A DNA stretch of 64,000 nt from Taudactylus pleione (GCA_031769625.1 JAUIMM010000601.1:310001-374000); one strand, 5' to 3'. Counted from the first letter of the stretch, positions 43,764 through 54,959 are shown. Numbers and translations are program-made. The notes: a model not told the origin generated them from the sequence alone.

Positions 43764-44273
43764 GGATCTGATTCAGCATTGATCATTAATACAATCATGG
43801 CTGCAATTGTGCACACAGTTCTGCTGTGAAAGTATGTTAATAATTGCAATTGCAAATCACTTCTCCTATTGTACATCCATAATACCTTACAATCCAGCCA
43901 AAACATCAGTAACATCGAAGTACAAAAAAGCAACTCACACATTTATAGCAGGTCTGATCCTACCACTAAATTGCTAACTTTCCTGTATGCATTGAGAGCT
44001 TAAGTTGCGTATGCCATTGCAGTGGCTAATTTATGCATGCCCCTGCAATGGCATTCAATTGCACTGGCAGGCCTACATTTATCCGACCACCCTCCATCAC
44101 CACCCCCAAATGGTATTTCCTCCCAATCAATCTGCGATGGGTCTGTGTACATACAGCAATCGCAGTCCTGATCATAGTAAGGCATTCGCACTATGATGTA
44201 TACGCATGTGCAGTATGCATAAAATGACCATCTTGTATGCTTTAGCAGTTGCGATCCTTGCTGAATCAGTCCC
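43764..44273. mobile_element. MITE with GATCTGATTCAGCA termini
   Basis: Left GGATCTGATTCAGCATTGATC and right GATCCTTGCTGAATCAGTCCC are inverted repeats, and interior CAATTGCA/TGCAATTG words pair. It interrupts hAT-B between the dimerisation and N-terminal pieces. The 141-codon minus frame is spurious. Confidence 0.6.
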
Positions 44274-44511
44274 TGTGTCCAATGGGAAGAAAGACACAAT
44301 GTATAACTTAAACCGAAGATTGAGCACGGTCGCCAAAATGTATTGATCCGATGGAAGATCCTAACAATCCTTGGATCCTGGAGAAGCAAATAAAGAACTT
44401 GATCTACAAGTCTGACAAACTTCACAGAATTGCCTCACTGTAGCTCCTACAGTAATTCAGTTTCTCGAGCTGCTTTTCCAACAGTTTATTTAGGTGAATC
44501 AGCGGACTCTT

Positions 44512-44681
44512 GGGCATATGTATCAAAGCTTAATGTGAGTTAAAATTGTGAAATATATATCACCAACCAATTAGCTCCAAACTATAATTTCTTAAACACA
44601 GCCTGCAAAATGTAAGTTAGAATTGGTTGGTGATATATATCTCACAATTTTATCTCACATCAAGATTTGATACATATGCCC
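44512..44681. mobile_element. Palindromic MITE with GGGCATATGTATCAAA termini
   Basis: GGGCATATGTATCAAAGCTT and its near complement AAGATTTGATACATATGCCC enclose 170 bp. The arms extend through TATATATCACCAACCAATT/AATTGGTTGGTGATATATA. Confidence 0.85.
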
Positions 44682-45490
44682 CTCTGTGTGTCTTAAGTCA
44701 CTTCACAGGTGACTGCCTTATCAAATTGGATGCAGGGCTACTTCTGATCATGATTGAGGATATTGTTGATGAAGGTGTTGGTGGTGGAGATGATGTTGGT
44801 GCTGCTTGGACTAGAAGAGATAAGGGAGTTAGATGACACTGGACTGCTTGTTGTTAATTTTTTCCAAAAATTCTGAATTTGGAAAAAACTTTTGATGAAT
44901 GCTCTGCAGACGATGTAACTAGGAGGAGGTTCCTAGATGGTTAAGGTTTCTACCTCTACCTACTCTGGCTTTACAATGTTACAGATGGCTTGACAAATGT
45001 ACAATGTTGTGTAGAAATAATTCCACACATAAGAGGTGGACTCTTTTGTCTTATGCCCAGGCATGACAATGGGCTTTTTCTTATCATGGGCAACAACTGT
45101 TGCCACTGGTGCCTGATTTACCCAAACAACATCCTCATCAACAACATTCTCATCATCAACATGCTTATTAGCTCTAGCATCAGCTACACAAATATCCCCC
45201 TTATCCTGGTACATTTCAACAGCAGCATCCTTAATTGCTATGCCTTACTGACAGTTGCAGAACCACCATTCATATATAAAGGCCAATGCCTTAACCTTTC
45301 CTTGCCACATTGTGTGATGAATGGCATATTTGCAATATTATGTTTTTCTGCAGCCAACTTTCCCTTTGATGTTTTTTTCATGACAACAGTAAAATATTGG
45401 TTCTTTGATTTTAGATGCCCTGACTTAAACCCTCTATGTTCTTGGGCATTGGCTTTAGATGATGTTGAAGGACTAGTATCATCATAACTG

Positions 45491-46039
45491 GTGGCAGCAG
45501 CTGCATGAAAAGTATTTGGTTGTTGCCTGCTCTTCTCTTCTAAACTGAATATTTAAATTCATAGCTCAATTTGCACTGCAGGGATTCAAAGGGCATTGTG
45601 TTGTATGCAGGGCCTTTGGGAGGGTGATGCGGCTGGTGCCTCTGCACAGGGTGCAATCATGCAAGGTCACCGGTCACTACTTGGCCATCTCTGGAGGTTT
45701 GCAGGAAGAGAACTCCTGGAGTGCAATGAGGCTCACATAGAGCAGCAATAAAGGAATCCCCGCTCTCCATCCGTCAGGAAGGTGTAAAGGTAAGCGCATA
45801 CAGAGAAGGGGGGTGGGGGGAGTGAGAGGGGTGGCAGTGCAGCACAGAGTACACTGCTGTCCTGCTACAGCACTGGTTGTATGTGAACAAACTCACTGTG
45901 GTACAACACACAGAATAGTACAAGAAACAAAAGAACCAAATATATTTTTTTATACTTTTTTCAACTGACACTGCTTGGATTCACAGTGCTTACGCAAAGT
46001 TAGTAAACAAAGTGGGCTATGGCCTGTGGAGTTACTGTT
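45491..46039. other. No recognised feature
   Basis: About 550 bp between hAT-B and the short minisatellite block; nothing identified. Confidence 0.4.
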
Positions 46040-46290
46040 CACAAATGACACTGCAGTGTCACACCACTTATGTGACTGCAGTGTGGTACAGCCTGCAGTG
46101 TCACAGTGCTTTCATGGATACATTTAGGTATGGCCTGCAGTGTCACAGTGCTTATATGGATATACTGGGGTGTGGCCTGTAGCTTCACAGTGTTTATATG
46201 CATACACTGGGGTATGGAAGCATATAGTGGGATATGGCCTGCAGCATCACAGTGCTTATTTGGATACACTTGGGTATGGTAGCATACACT
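46040..46290. repeat. 42/62 bp minisatellite, isolated short block
   Basis: Copies of GGCCTGCAGYRTCACAGTGCTT and GGATAYACTGGGGTRTGG, the same unit as the large arrays at 53.0-54.8 and 62.4-64.0 kb, here only 4-5 units. Confidence 0.9.
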
Positions 46291-46519
46291 TAGAAACAAT
46301 TGTCAGACGTTTAGCTATCATTAGAAATTGTAGGCCTTGGGTCCCATGCTGATGTGGTTAAGAGGGACTGACAATTGTACTCTGAATAAACATAGGAAAG
46401 CCTTTTGTTAAAGTTATCAGACTTCTTGCCAAAGCTTGCTCCACCTGTGAACAGGACAAACTCCATTGTCAGTCATTATTTTGGTTCAGACAGAATATTA
46501 CTGTTTGAAGTTATGTATG

Positions 46520-46522
<3 letters not shown>

Positions 46523-46555
<33 letters not shown>

Positions 46556-46970
46556 ACTCCATGCCTCGGCACTCACAGCCCACCTCGGGGTAACTAGCTC
46601 CGGTGCCTTCCCAGGAGGACAGCACCCCCAACAATATACACCCTGCAACAGGCAGCACTCGGAGACTTAGAGATTAATGAAAAAGACTGTGCTTTAATCT
46701 ACATTTCGGGGAATGTATCCCCGTCCTCGGGACGTATCCTGAGCATGGGAATATGTTCTCTCCCGGTGCTGAACTGTTGCCTTACCCCTGAGCCATCTCT
46801 AGACATATGTATTGGCTTAAGAATTATGTTACACTTAACTTTTAAACAACATCAATTACAGCCTATTTAGATTTATTAGCATAAACACACACCTTCACAG
46901 GTGATCCTGATGAACTTGAATACCAGTAGATGTCGATTGGTTGCTTTAAGTTTAAAAGTATCCACATGAT
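46523..46970 (-). mobile_element. (TA)n plus PLE-like terminal repeat
   Basis: (TA)n at 46,523-46,552 followed by GCACTCACAGCCCACCTC and a unique 400 bp stretch holding motif 7. The layout (TA)n then GCACTC.. is the same as at 36,050 and 39,627. No coding. Confidence 0.5.
46696..46733 (-). ncRNA. Hammerhead-like motif 7
   Basis: Minus strand: GTC, CCGAGGA (one change from CUGANGA), extra C, 4 bp hairpin GGGG/CCCC, GAAAT, GTA, GAT. GTC pairs with GAT (one G-U). GAAA and the GTA cleavage triplet are acceptable. Confidence 0.5.
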
Positions 46971-46983
46971 CAGTGGGGAAACT

Positions 46984-47032
46984 ACCCTCTGATGAAACTG
47001 CTAATATTCACAGCGGAGAAATGCCTAAGGGT
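46984..47032 (+). ncRNA. Hammerhead-like motif 8 (upstream of PLE F)
   Basis: ACCCT, CTGATGA (perfect core), AA, hairpin CTGCT/AGCGG, A, GAAA, TGCCTA, AGGGT. Outer ACCCT and AGGGT pair perfectly (5 bp). One mismatch-like extra base lies on each side of stem II. It is on the same strand as, and about 0.75 kb before, PLE F. Confidence 0.5.
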
Positions 47033-47804
47033 TTCCCTTACATACCTACCAGCTGGTTTCTTCCACACTTTGCCAACAACGTATGTTCCAGCAATCTCTG
47101 GGGATACTCGTGTGAGACCTGTCACATCAGCCCAACTGAGGTTAATGTGGCTTTGCGAGTGATGTCTGTTTTCTACTGACAGAGCAAGACTTTTTGTGCA
47201 ACAGCCGACTGGCGGTAAGACACATTATTACAACTGATTTATGGGAACCAGTCTTTAACACACGTATATGGACAGTACTTTATCTTACTGTGACTAAGGT
47301 TCATACCAATGAAGATATGCTGAAGACCCTCAGAATCACTTGCTACAGATGACTGACATTAATTGGTGTTTTGTTATTAAGTACCAACTTCAAAACACAC
47401 GTATTTATACCTTCAAGGGTGAGATTTAAATTATAGTGACTCTGATGTTTGAAACACATTACATACCCGGATAATCAAAACCATATGGTGGAACTGTTTT
47501 TTCTTAGGGCATTTTTTGAGATACACCTTCTACAGAGGTGTACCCAATTTGCTTAGTTAGACTATTCTCACTATTAATCACCAGCTTTGTGTATGTTTAT
47601 GTGTGTGTTATCGATGTGTTATATTTATGTTATTTTTATCTATTTATGTATTAAATTGAATTTTATTACAATTTAGTGCTCTTTGTTTGGCTGGTCAGAG
47701 TTGTCAATTACACTACTGATGTATGAGTTTTATTCATTCGATACTGACTATAGATCCAGATTTTTACTGTTTTTTATCATATTCCAAATGTTCACAAAAA
47801 TTAA

Positions 47805-48656
47805 GACTGCCCCTCTGGAAGACCTATTATATCAGGAATAGATTCAATAACAGCCAACCTGTCCCACTTCATAGACCTAAACCTCCAACCCTATGTAAAA
47901 TCTTTAAGGTCATACTTGAAAGACTCCACAAGTCTGCTAAGAGAACTCCAAGATATGAATTGGAATCAGACCTATAAATGGATGACAATTGATGTACAAG
48001 CCTTATACTCTTCTATCCCACACAAAAAAGGATTACGAGCAGTTGAAAAAATATTAAACCAGGATCAAACTATGTCCACAAATGAAAGGGAGTTTATATT
48101 AAATAGCATTAAGTTTATACTTGAGCACAATTTCTTTAAGTTTGAGGAGGAGTTTTTTCTCCAAACACAAGGGACAGCAATGGGTACAAAGTTTGCCCCA
48201 GCATATGCAAACATCTTTATGGGGGAGTGGGAACAGGAGTTCATATATAATCAAAACCCTGAAGTATATAATATAAGTTTTCATTGTCGTTATATTGATG
48301 ATATAATATTGATATGGACAGGAGATCTATTTAGTACTGAAACTTTTATATCTTACATCAATGTGAATGACTTTAACCTTAAATTTACTTATACATGCCA
48401 TGTTAACAATATTGAATTTTTGGACCTACAATTAGAAGGACATGGAAATAGCAGAATTGTAACTTCAACCTACTTTAAAGAAATAGATGCCAATAGCTAT
48501 ATACCTTCAAAAAGCTGTCATCTTCCTAGTTGGAAAAACAATGTCCCATATGCCCAGTTCCTCAGAATGAGGAAGAATTGCAGTGATATAGATCAATTTT
48601 GGAAGCAATCTCAAATATTAGTAGACAGATTTTTGGAAAGAGGAAATAAAAAATAG
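47805..48656 (+). pseudogene. PLE F reverse transcriptase domain (longest open stretch)
   Basis: One open frame of 283 codons bounded by stops, with no convincing start of its own. It reads SGRPIISGIDSITANLSHFI, then MTIDVQALYSSIPHKKGLRA (motif A), QGTAMGTKFAPAYANIFMGE (motif B), CRYIDDIILIWTGD (motif C with intact YIDD) and NNIEFLDLQLEG. These are in the correct Penelope RT order. N-terminal blocks (IKPADKGG, GLxFxPT) are missing, so the copy is 5'-truncated at about 47,740. It ends with TAG after FLERGNKK; the same frame continues past it (MIDEDRRRAYAKDQTELL). Confidence 0.9.
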
Positions 48657-49431
48657 ATGATAGATGAAGACAGAAGACGGGCCTATGCAAAAGATCAAAC
48701 TGAATTATTAAAAACAAAACCTGCAATAACAATGGAAGAACATAATGAAGGAAAACCATTTATAACACAATACAATAAGGAAAATAAAAGATAAAAAAAC
48801 CTTAGAAAAACACTGGTATATATTATTAAAAGATCCAGTGTTGGGCCCCCATCTCACAGAGAAACCAAAGTTGACCTTCAGAAAAGCAAACAATCGAAAA
48901 AGTATTTTAGCTCCAAGCATGCTACGTCCAGTGGGAGGAAGTCAGAAACAAACCGAGGACAACTTCTTAAGCAAGAAGTTAGGGTGCTATCCCTGTAATA
49001 GGTGTATTTGTTGTAAACACATAGAAAAACAACCACTTATCTGAGATGAGGACAATAAAAGAAACCTGAAATTTAAGGATATAGCAACCTGCAACTCAAA
49101 CTATGTCATCTATAGGATTACTTGTGGTTGTGGACTCCACTATGTAGGAAAAACTAAAATAAGTATTAAACTTCACATACAAGAGCATTTAAGAAATATA
49201 AAACATAAAATCAGAACACATAGTCTTCCAAGACACTTTTTAGAACATCACAATTCAGATGTGAGAGATTTGAAATTCACCATACTTGAACATATTAGGG
49301 AAGACCCTAGAGGGGGGAGTAGAGATCTACAACTGTCTAAAAGGGAGTCGTACTGGATTTATACTCTAAACACATTATCACCTAGTGGTCTAAATGAAGG
49401 TATTGCTATTGTGTCATTTCTGGAAAAGTGA
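48657..49431 (+). pseudogene. PLE F linker and GIY-YIG endonuclease
   Basis: After a frameshift near 48,793, frame 1 reads KDPVLGPHLTEKPKLTFRKA, GCYPCNRCICCKHI (the Cys-rich linker), an internal TGA at 49,042-49,044, and NYVIYRITCGCGLHYVGKTK (GIY-YIG core, about 49,099-49,158). KLHIQEHLRNIKHKIRTHSL and ESYWIYTLNTLSPSGLNEG follow, to the stop at 49,429-49,431. The GIY-YIG nuclease nicks the target for PLE integration. It has the full domain length but one stop and one frameshift upstream, so no intact protein. Confidence 0.9.
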
Positions 49432-50402
49432 ATATTGATTGATTATCTTGTATCTTTTATCCTGCTAAGTAATATTGTGAAATATTGGTTAACTATTGTA
49501 CCATTATCATCTGGGGGTCCAAATGAAAGTATTGTTATTGTGTCAACTACTGTGTAATTTTTAGCTATCTTATTCTGTATTATATCCTGCAAAATAATAT
49601 TGTGAAATATTGGTCAACTATTGGACTCCAGTTGTTGTACAAATGTCAAATGCTGAGATAGTGGAGGTTTTTTGGGGAGAATGCAGAGTTTAAATTATCT
49701 TTGTGGGTTTTCCACAATTCCATCCCACATTATATTCAGTATTTATCGGTAAGCCCTTATCGAATATTATAAGATCTACTGAGGTGAAACCATTACAATT
49801 TAAACAAATGAAAGTTATAAGTTCCCAAAATAACAAGTATAAATAAGGATATTTATAAATCCCCAAACATTAGGTATGAGTGAAGTATGTATTCCCAAAC
49901 CCTAGATTTAAGTATAGGTTCTGTCCTCTGATAAGAAAGTTTAGCTTATGATAATACATTAAATAAACACAAGTAATGTATGTACTATAAAATCTCAATT
50001 AATGGAAACACATTGTATTATATGTTTCCCAAACACTAAATTCAAGGATATCAAATGGGGAACACTTTTTAATTTTATTTTATTTAACACATCCCCAGAC
50101 AAAGTAATTTAAATCTATAGACACTAAGTTTATGGTTCTCTGACACTAAGATAGATTAAAATTAAAATATATTTATAAGAACACATAGAATGACTATAAG
50201 TGAAAGAGAAAAAAAATCATTAATTGCGTCACTACTATCTAGTCAGTCTTAATAAAGATAGGAAGAGGGGGAAGAAAAAAAACTGGTTGGAACTCACTGA
50301 GAGGCTTGGAACACATTCAGGAAATGGTATCAACCACACCTGGGATGCAAATCAGTTTAACTTGCTAAAATAGATGCTAACAATGATTGTTTCACAACAC
50401 AA
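49432..50402. other. PLE F 3' non-coding or unrelated sequence
   Basis: About 970 bp AT-rich with no motif. A 100 bp partial duplication is visible (AATATTGTGAAATATTGGTY near 49,473 and 49,598). Confidence 0.4.
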
Positions 50403-50406
50403 GTAT

Positions 50407-50454
<48 letters not shown>
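50403..50454. repeat. (TA)n tract
   Basis: Alternating TA with an A-rich interruption. Confidence 0.9.
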
Positions 50455-50458
<4 letters not shown>

Positions 50459-51720
50459 GAGCTAGGATGGGCAAATAGATTTAGTGAAAAGTAGTAAAGC
50501 TTTACAGGACTTAAAGAAAAGGCATAAAAGGGTAGTTTGATACAAACAAGAAGTGATGTAATGGAGTATAGGGTTAAAAGAGAAAACCCTGGCAGTCTAG
50601 ATATTTCACTGCCTGACAAGGGTACTGAGCACACATGCAGAGAACAGTCATCCTCACTGAATCAAGTAAGTACTATAATAACTACAATTTACAAATATAA
50701 TCAATTAATACTTTATGCTAAGGATAATATTGTTAATAATAGGTACATCTGAGGAATATTAATGCAAAACCATTGCTTCAAGAAAGCTTGAAACACTCAT
50801 TGAAAATTAAGTAAGCTAATTGTGGAATTTATTTTGGAGTTTATTCGGAGTCTTGTAATCAACTAATATTGTTAACTAAAAGGGTGATGTTATTAATAAT
50901 AGGCATATCAAAAAGGAGAGATTTATTTAAACCAGTGGTAGCCAGATAAAGAAGTATCTATTGGGCATATCTGTTTGGATATTAAGTAAGTGTTTAAACA
51001 GAGTTTTCCAATTGTTAAAAATAATTTATAACATATTATCACAGTAAATTAATTGATATTTGTATCATATGTATGTAATGGTCTGTGAAAAAACAAAATG
51101 TATTTAATAGTTTTAAATAGTTTTAAATATGTGTTATCCTATTTGTATTGTATGGTATACTGAGATTTATGAGACACCCATTTTTACTTTAAGACACCCC
51201 TGAAAAAGTCAATATTTGATGAAACGCGTTGGGTGATAATGCAAAAGTGACCAAAAGTGGGATTACTTGCTGTTAATTTTACTCGTGAAGTGGGCTAACT
51301 TACTCCTGAAGAGGAGGGACATCAAGTCCATATAGGCCACTCTGCATGTGCTATGTAAGATTATTAACCTTTTTAATTTTCTAATAAATAACTATGAATC
51401 AAGTTTACAGAAACTGATTATTGCATATATGGGTGAACTCTGGTGTGAGGGTCTCATTGTAGAAACAATAAGAAGAACCTTATCCTCCAACTTTGACAAC
51501 TAAAAGAACACTGAAAGACTTAACAGGACAACTAAGGCATTATTGAACTATTATAAACAAATTGTGTTGGCGCACCTTAAGACCCCCCAATCCATAGAAT
51601 TTTTTGTTCCTGACCTGGCAAAGGACTTAACTTGGGGTAGCAGCCTATACTAATATATAGAATTTATTGAATTATTTTGTATATATTTACAATATTTTTA
51701 GCACATTGTAGGCATTGTGT

Positions 51721-51725
<5 letters not shown>
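50455..51725 (+). mobile_element. PLE-like non-coding region with hammerhead-like motif
   Basis: Follows a (TA)n tract, contains motif 9 (51,195-51,235) and ends before the next (TA)n (51,726). It could be a terminal repeat/5' region of a PLE related to F. No coding motif in any frame. Confidence 0.4.
51195..51235 (+). ncRNA. Hammerhead-like motif 9
   Basis: CACCC, CTGAAAA (G8 changed), extra A, hairpin GTCAA/TTGAT, GAAAC, GCGTT, GGGTG. Outer CACCC and GGGTG pair perfectly (5 bp) directly beside the core. GAAACGCGTT gives a 2 bp stem III (AC/GT around GC) before the cleavage position, the minimal stem III known for PLE hammerheads. Confidence 0.5.
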
Positions 51726-51805
<80 letters not shown>

Positions 51806-52059
51806 CCAGATAGGTCCACACTCACGCCTTCACAAACATTTTGCTGGGGTAACTTACCCAAAAGGGAGTCACAGAACCACCCTTAAAAGACAAAAATTTA
51901 AAAAAATGGGGTGCACTCACCAGTCTTCTGAATAAAACTCCTTTATTAATTTATGACATAGCAGGTTTCACCTCAAATTGATGTGAAACCTGCTATGTCA
52001 TAAATTAATAAATTTGTTTTCTTCAGAAGACTGGTGAGTGCAACCCATTTTTTCAAATT

Positions 52060-52108
<49 letters not shown>
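51726..52108. repeat. Palindrome between two (TA)n tracts
   Basis: (TA)n at 51,726-51,800 and 52,062-52,108. Between them, 51,908-51,970 mirrors 51,982-52,047 (GGGGTGCACTCACCAGTCTT left; the complement ends the right arm; ATGACATAGCAGGTTTCAC inner), with an 11 bp centre. Matches the layout of the palindromes at 36.2 and 39.95 kb. Confidence 0.85.
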
Positions 52109-52113
<5 letters not shown>

Positions 52114-52985
52114 TATTGGTATATATATGTATCTATACACTTAAATGATCACATAGGTATCCACAATGCATGTACATATATATGTATACAGTTGCAATTA
52201 TGAATTTATTCACACACAGCACATGTTTAGCACTGTAACACAACCCTGCACACAACAAAACTTTACGCTGCATGTAGACACACAACGCATACTTACATAT
52301 AATCAAAAATATACACACACTCATAAAAGGTTCCTGCACATTATGGTGTATATTAAAGTTATTAATTATGATGTAAAATGTATGTATTTGATATCTAAGG
52401 TTTAGTACATGATAAGCAGACCATGTTTGGTACCATTCTAAACTGCTGTCTATTTGCAGAAATCTGGTTCCATCGGCAAGGAGATTGCAACATGCGTCTG
52501 CAAGTTATGGATTATAGAGAATTAAGTGTTAGAATGTACTTTGTATGTAGTGTCTATTGATTAGTTAAAACACACACAAAGAGCCATTGGAGGGCTGAAC
52601 AACCATTGTACAAACTGACCTATGACAGAAGAACCAAGAAGAAGAACCAATGGATTTATGCCAACTCGTTTCTATTGTATTGCCTACTCTCTAGAAGGGT
52701 ATGTATTCTGGTGCCCTATTTCCAGTGGTTAGTCATCATATTCTTTCTTTTGATGGAGGCTTCACCTTTGATGCCAGAAATCTGGATCCAGAGCACCTGC
52801 GTATGTATCGACAGTACCTTTTTTATATATAATCTTTTGTGCTAATTGTATTTAGATCACAGTGTGTAACTAAATGCTTTTTATATGAATAATAACTTTT
52901 TGTGCTTTGGAACCACACTCAAAGTCTGGAAAGCAATTATTTTTTGTGCGACTTACAACGCTAAATAGTGACATTTAGGTATACA
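52109..52985. other. No recognised feature
   Basis: About 880 bp with scattered CA/TA-rich words; frames here have no domain. Confidence 0.4.
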
Positions 52986-53578
52986 GATCATTAGGTATTC
53001 ATAACTCATATGGATACACTGGGTTATGGAAGCATACACTGGGGTACGGCTTGCAGTGTCACAGTGCTTATATGGATACAATGAGGTTCGGATGAAATAC
53101 TTGGGTACAGACTGCAGCATCACTGTGCTTACATGGAAACACTGGGGGATATGGCCTGCAGCATCACAGTGCTTAAATGGATATACGGGGTACGGAAGCA
53201 TACCCTGGGGTACAGCCTGCAGCATCAAAGTGCTTTTACTCTAGGGTACAGAGGCATACACTAAAGTTTGCACTGCAGAATCATAGTGCTTAAATGGATA
53301 CACTGGGGATGTAAGAATAAAATGAGGCATGGCCTGCAGCATCACAGTGCTTATAAGGATACACTGGTGTACAGTAGCATACAGTACACTGGGGTACGGC
53401 CTTTACTGTCACAATGCTTATATAGATACAATGGGGTGTGGATGCATACACTGGGGTATGGCCGGCAGCATCACTGTGTTTACAGGGACACACTGGGGGT
53501 ACTGGGTTATGGAAGCACACACTAAAGTGCAGCCTGCAGAATCAAAGTGCTTAAATTGGATATACTGGAGGGGTGGAG
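52986..53578. repeat. 42/62 bp minisatellite, array segment 1
   Basis: Unit GGATACACTGGGGTACGG, then optionally AAGCATACACTGGGGTACGG, then CCTGCAGCATCACAGTGCTTATAT. The short form is 42 bp and the long form 62 bp. It ends where the 53,579 insert begins. All long frames through it are artefacts, open on both strands. Confidence 0.95.
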
Positions 53579-54144
53579 CAGGGCTGCCACCAGAAATTGT
53601 GGGGACCGGTACTATTAAAATAGGCAGGGCCCCCCTTGGGGGGGAGCATAGGGCAGGGAAGGCTTAACCTTATTGGGGGGAGGCTGGAGTAGGGGAGAGG
53701 CACAGGGCAGGTAAGGGATGTCTGAACTTGGGGGGGCGGACATGCAGTGAAAGGTCCTGCAGCTAGCCTACGTACTTACCAGACTTCAGCTGGTCCTGAG
53801 AGAGCAGGGGCCTGGGTGGTAGTGCCGCAGCAGTGCAATTATGCACCGGCAGCCAGCTAGAAAGTGCCAGTGGCACTTCAAATATGGCACTGTCCACAAG
53901 CCAATCACAACTCGTGGACCGGCAGCCAATCAGGAGCATCCACTCCTGATTGGCTGCCGGTCCGCGAGCTGTGATGCACTCGCAGCTGCTGCCATTTTTG
54001 AAGTGCTGCACTTACGCAGGCGGCGCTGTGTTTTCCTGGGTACCAATGCATATCTGGCTCTGCACCATTGCCACCCTGCCAGGCCCTCGCTCTCTCTGGG
54101 CTCAGGACTACAGGCCCGGCAGTCCTCCCCTGATGGTGGACCAG
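53579..54144. mobile_element. Non-autonomous hAT related to hAT-C, inserted in the minisatellite
   Basis: Starts CAGGGCTGCCACCAGAAATT, the same terminus as hAT-C (whose right end is the complement of CAGGGCTGCCATCAGAAATT). Its right end near 54,120-54,144 (CCTGATGGTGG then ACCAG) is worn. Flanks GGGTGGAG and TGTGGAAG (6 of 8) fit a mutated 8 bp duplication. Contains a palindrome at about 53,900-53,975 (GGCAGCCAATCAGGAG/CTCCTGATTGGCTGCC). Confidence 0.7.
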
Positions 54145-54801
54145 TGTGGAAGCATACACTAGGGTATGGGCTGCTGCATCAGAGTGCTTATATGGATACA
54201 CTGGGGTACGGAAACATACACTGTGGTATGGCTTGAAGCATCACAGTGCTTGTATGGATAGAAAGGGGGTACTGCATGCAGCATCGCAGTGCTTATATTG
54301 ATATACTGGAGTACAAAAGCATACATTCAGGTACGGCCTGCAGCAACACAGTGCTTATATGAATACACTGGGGGTGCATCCTGCAGCATCACAGTACTTA
54401 TCTGGATACACTGGGGGTATGGAAGCATACACTGGGGTATGGCCTGCAGCAACACAGAGCTTATATGCATACACTGGGGGGGTGCAGCCTGCAGCATCAC
54501 AGTGCTTATCTGGATACACTGGGGGTATGGAAGCATACACTGGTGTACGGCCTGCAGCATAACCATGCTTATAAGGATACACTTGGGTACAGAAGCATAC
54601 ACTTGGGTACAGAAACATCACTGTGCTTAAAAAGATACACTGAGGGGTACAGTGTGCAGAGTCACAGTGCTTTTATAGATACAATGGGGTACGTATGCAT
54701 ACATTGGGGTATGGCCTGCAGCATCACAGTGCTTATAAGGATACACTGGGTAATGAAAGCATATACTGGGGTATCGCCTGCAGCTTCTCAGTGCTTATAT
54801 G
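54145..54801. repeat. 42/62 bp minisatellite, array segment 2
   Basis: Resumes the array after the 53,579 insert and ends with CTTATATG at 54,794-54,801, the left target duplication of hAT-C. Contains single-base variants (GCATACACTGGTGTACGG). Confidence 0.95.
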
Positions 54802-54959
54802 CAGGCCGCCATCGGGGGGGGACTGCTGGGACTGGAGTCCCGGGAACGGCCTCTTTCTGAATGGGGGGGCCCGCCCGCTGCCTACTACCATCCACATTTG
54901 CAGAGCCTGCAACATGAACTACACCTCAAAAGGTGGTACGGCCACTGCTGCTACCGCCT

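Larger units (their letters stand above)
41198..45490 (-). mobile_element. hAT-B: decayed hAT transposon, related to hAT-A
   Basis: The minus-strand 3' end is TAGAGATGTGCGC (41,198). 41,198-41,550 and 42,800-43,100 match the hAT-A 3' region in reverse (GGTTTTGGCAAAACCAAA, CATGTCCTGTTTA, AGGGCCCAAGGA). Coding relics: dimerisation domain and acidic tail (43,134-43,482), pre-dimerisation piece (43,576-43,779), and near 45,000 a BED-like SYVWNYFYTT plus an upstream Lys/Ser-rich part (KKTSKGKLAAEKHNI at about 45,360). Interrupted by a 1.2 kb insert and two MITEs. The 5' end is not located. Confidence 0.65.

Noticed and set aside
44000..44425. 141-codon minus frame
   Set aside because: Lies entirely over the 43,764-44,273 MITE and flanking hAT-B; no domain.
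51211..51240. Small ORF or promoter near GAAACGCGTT
   Set aside because: Better explained by the hammerhead-like structure with paired CACCC/GGGTG.
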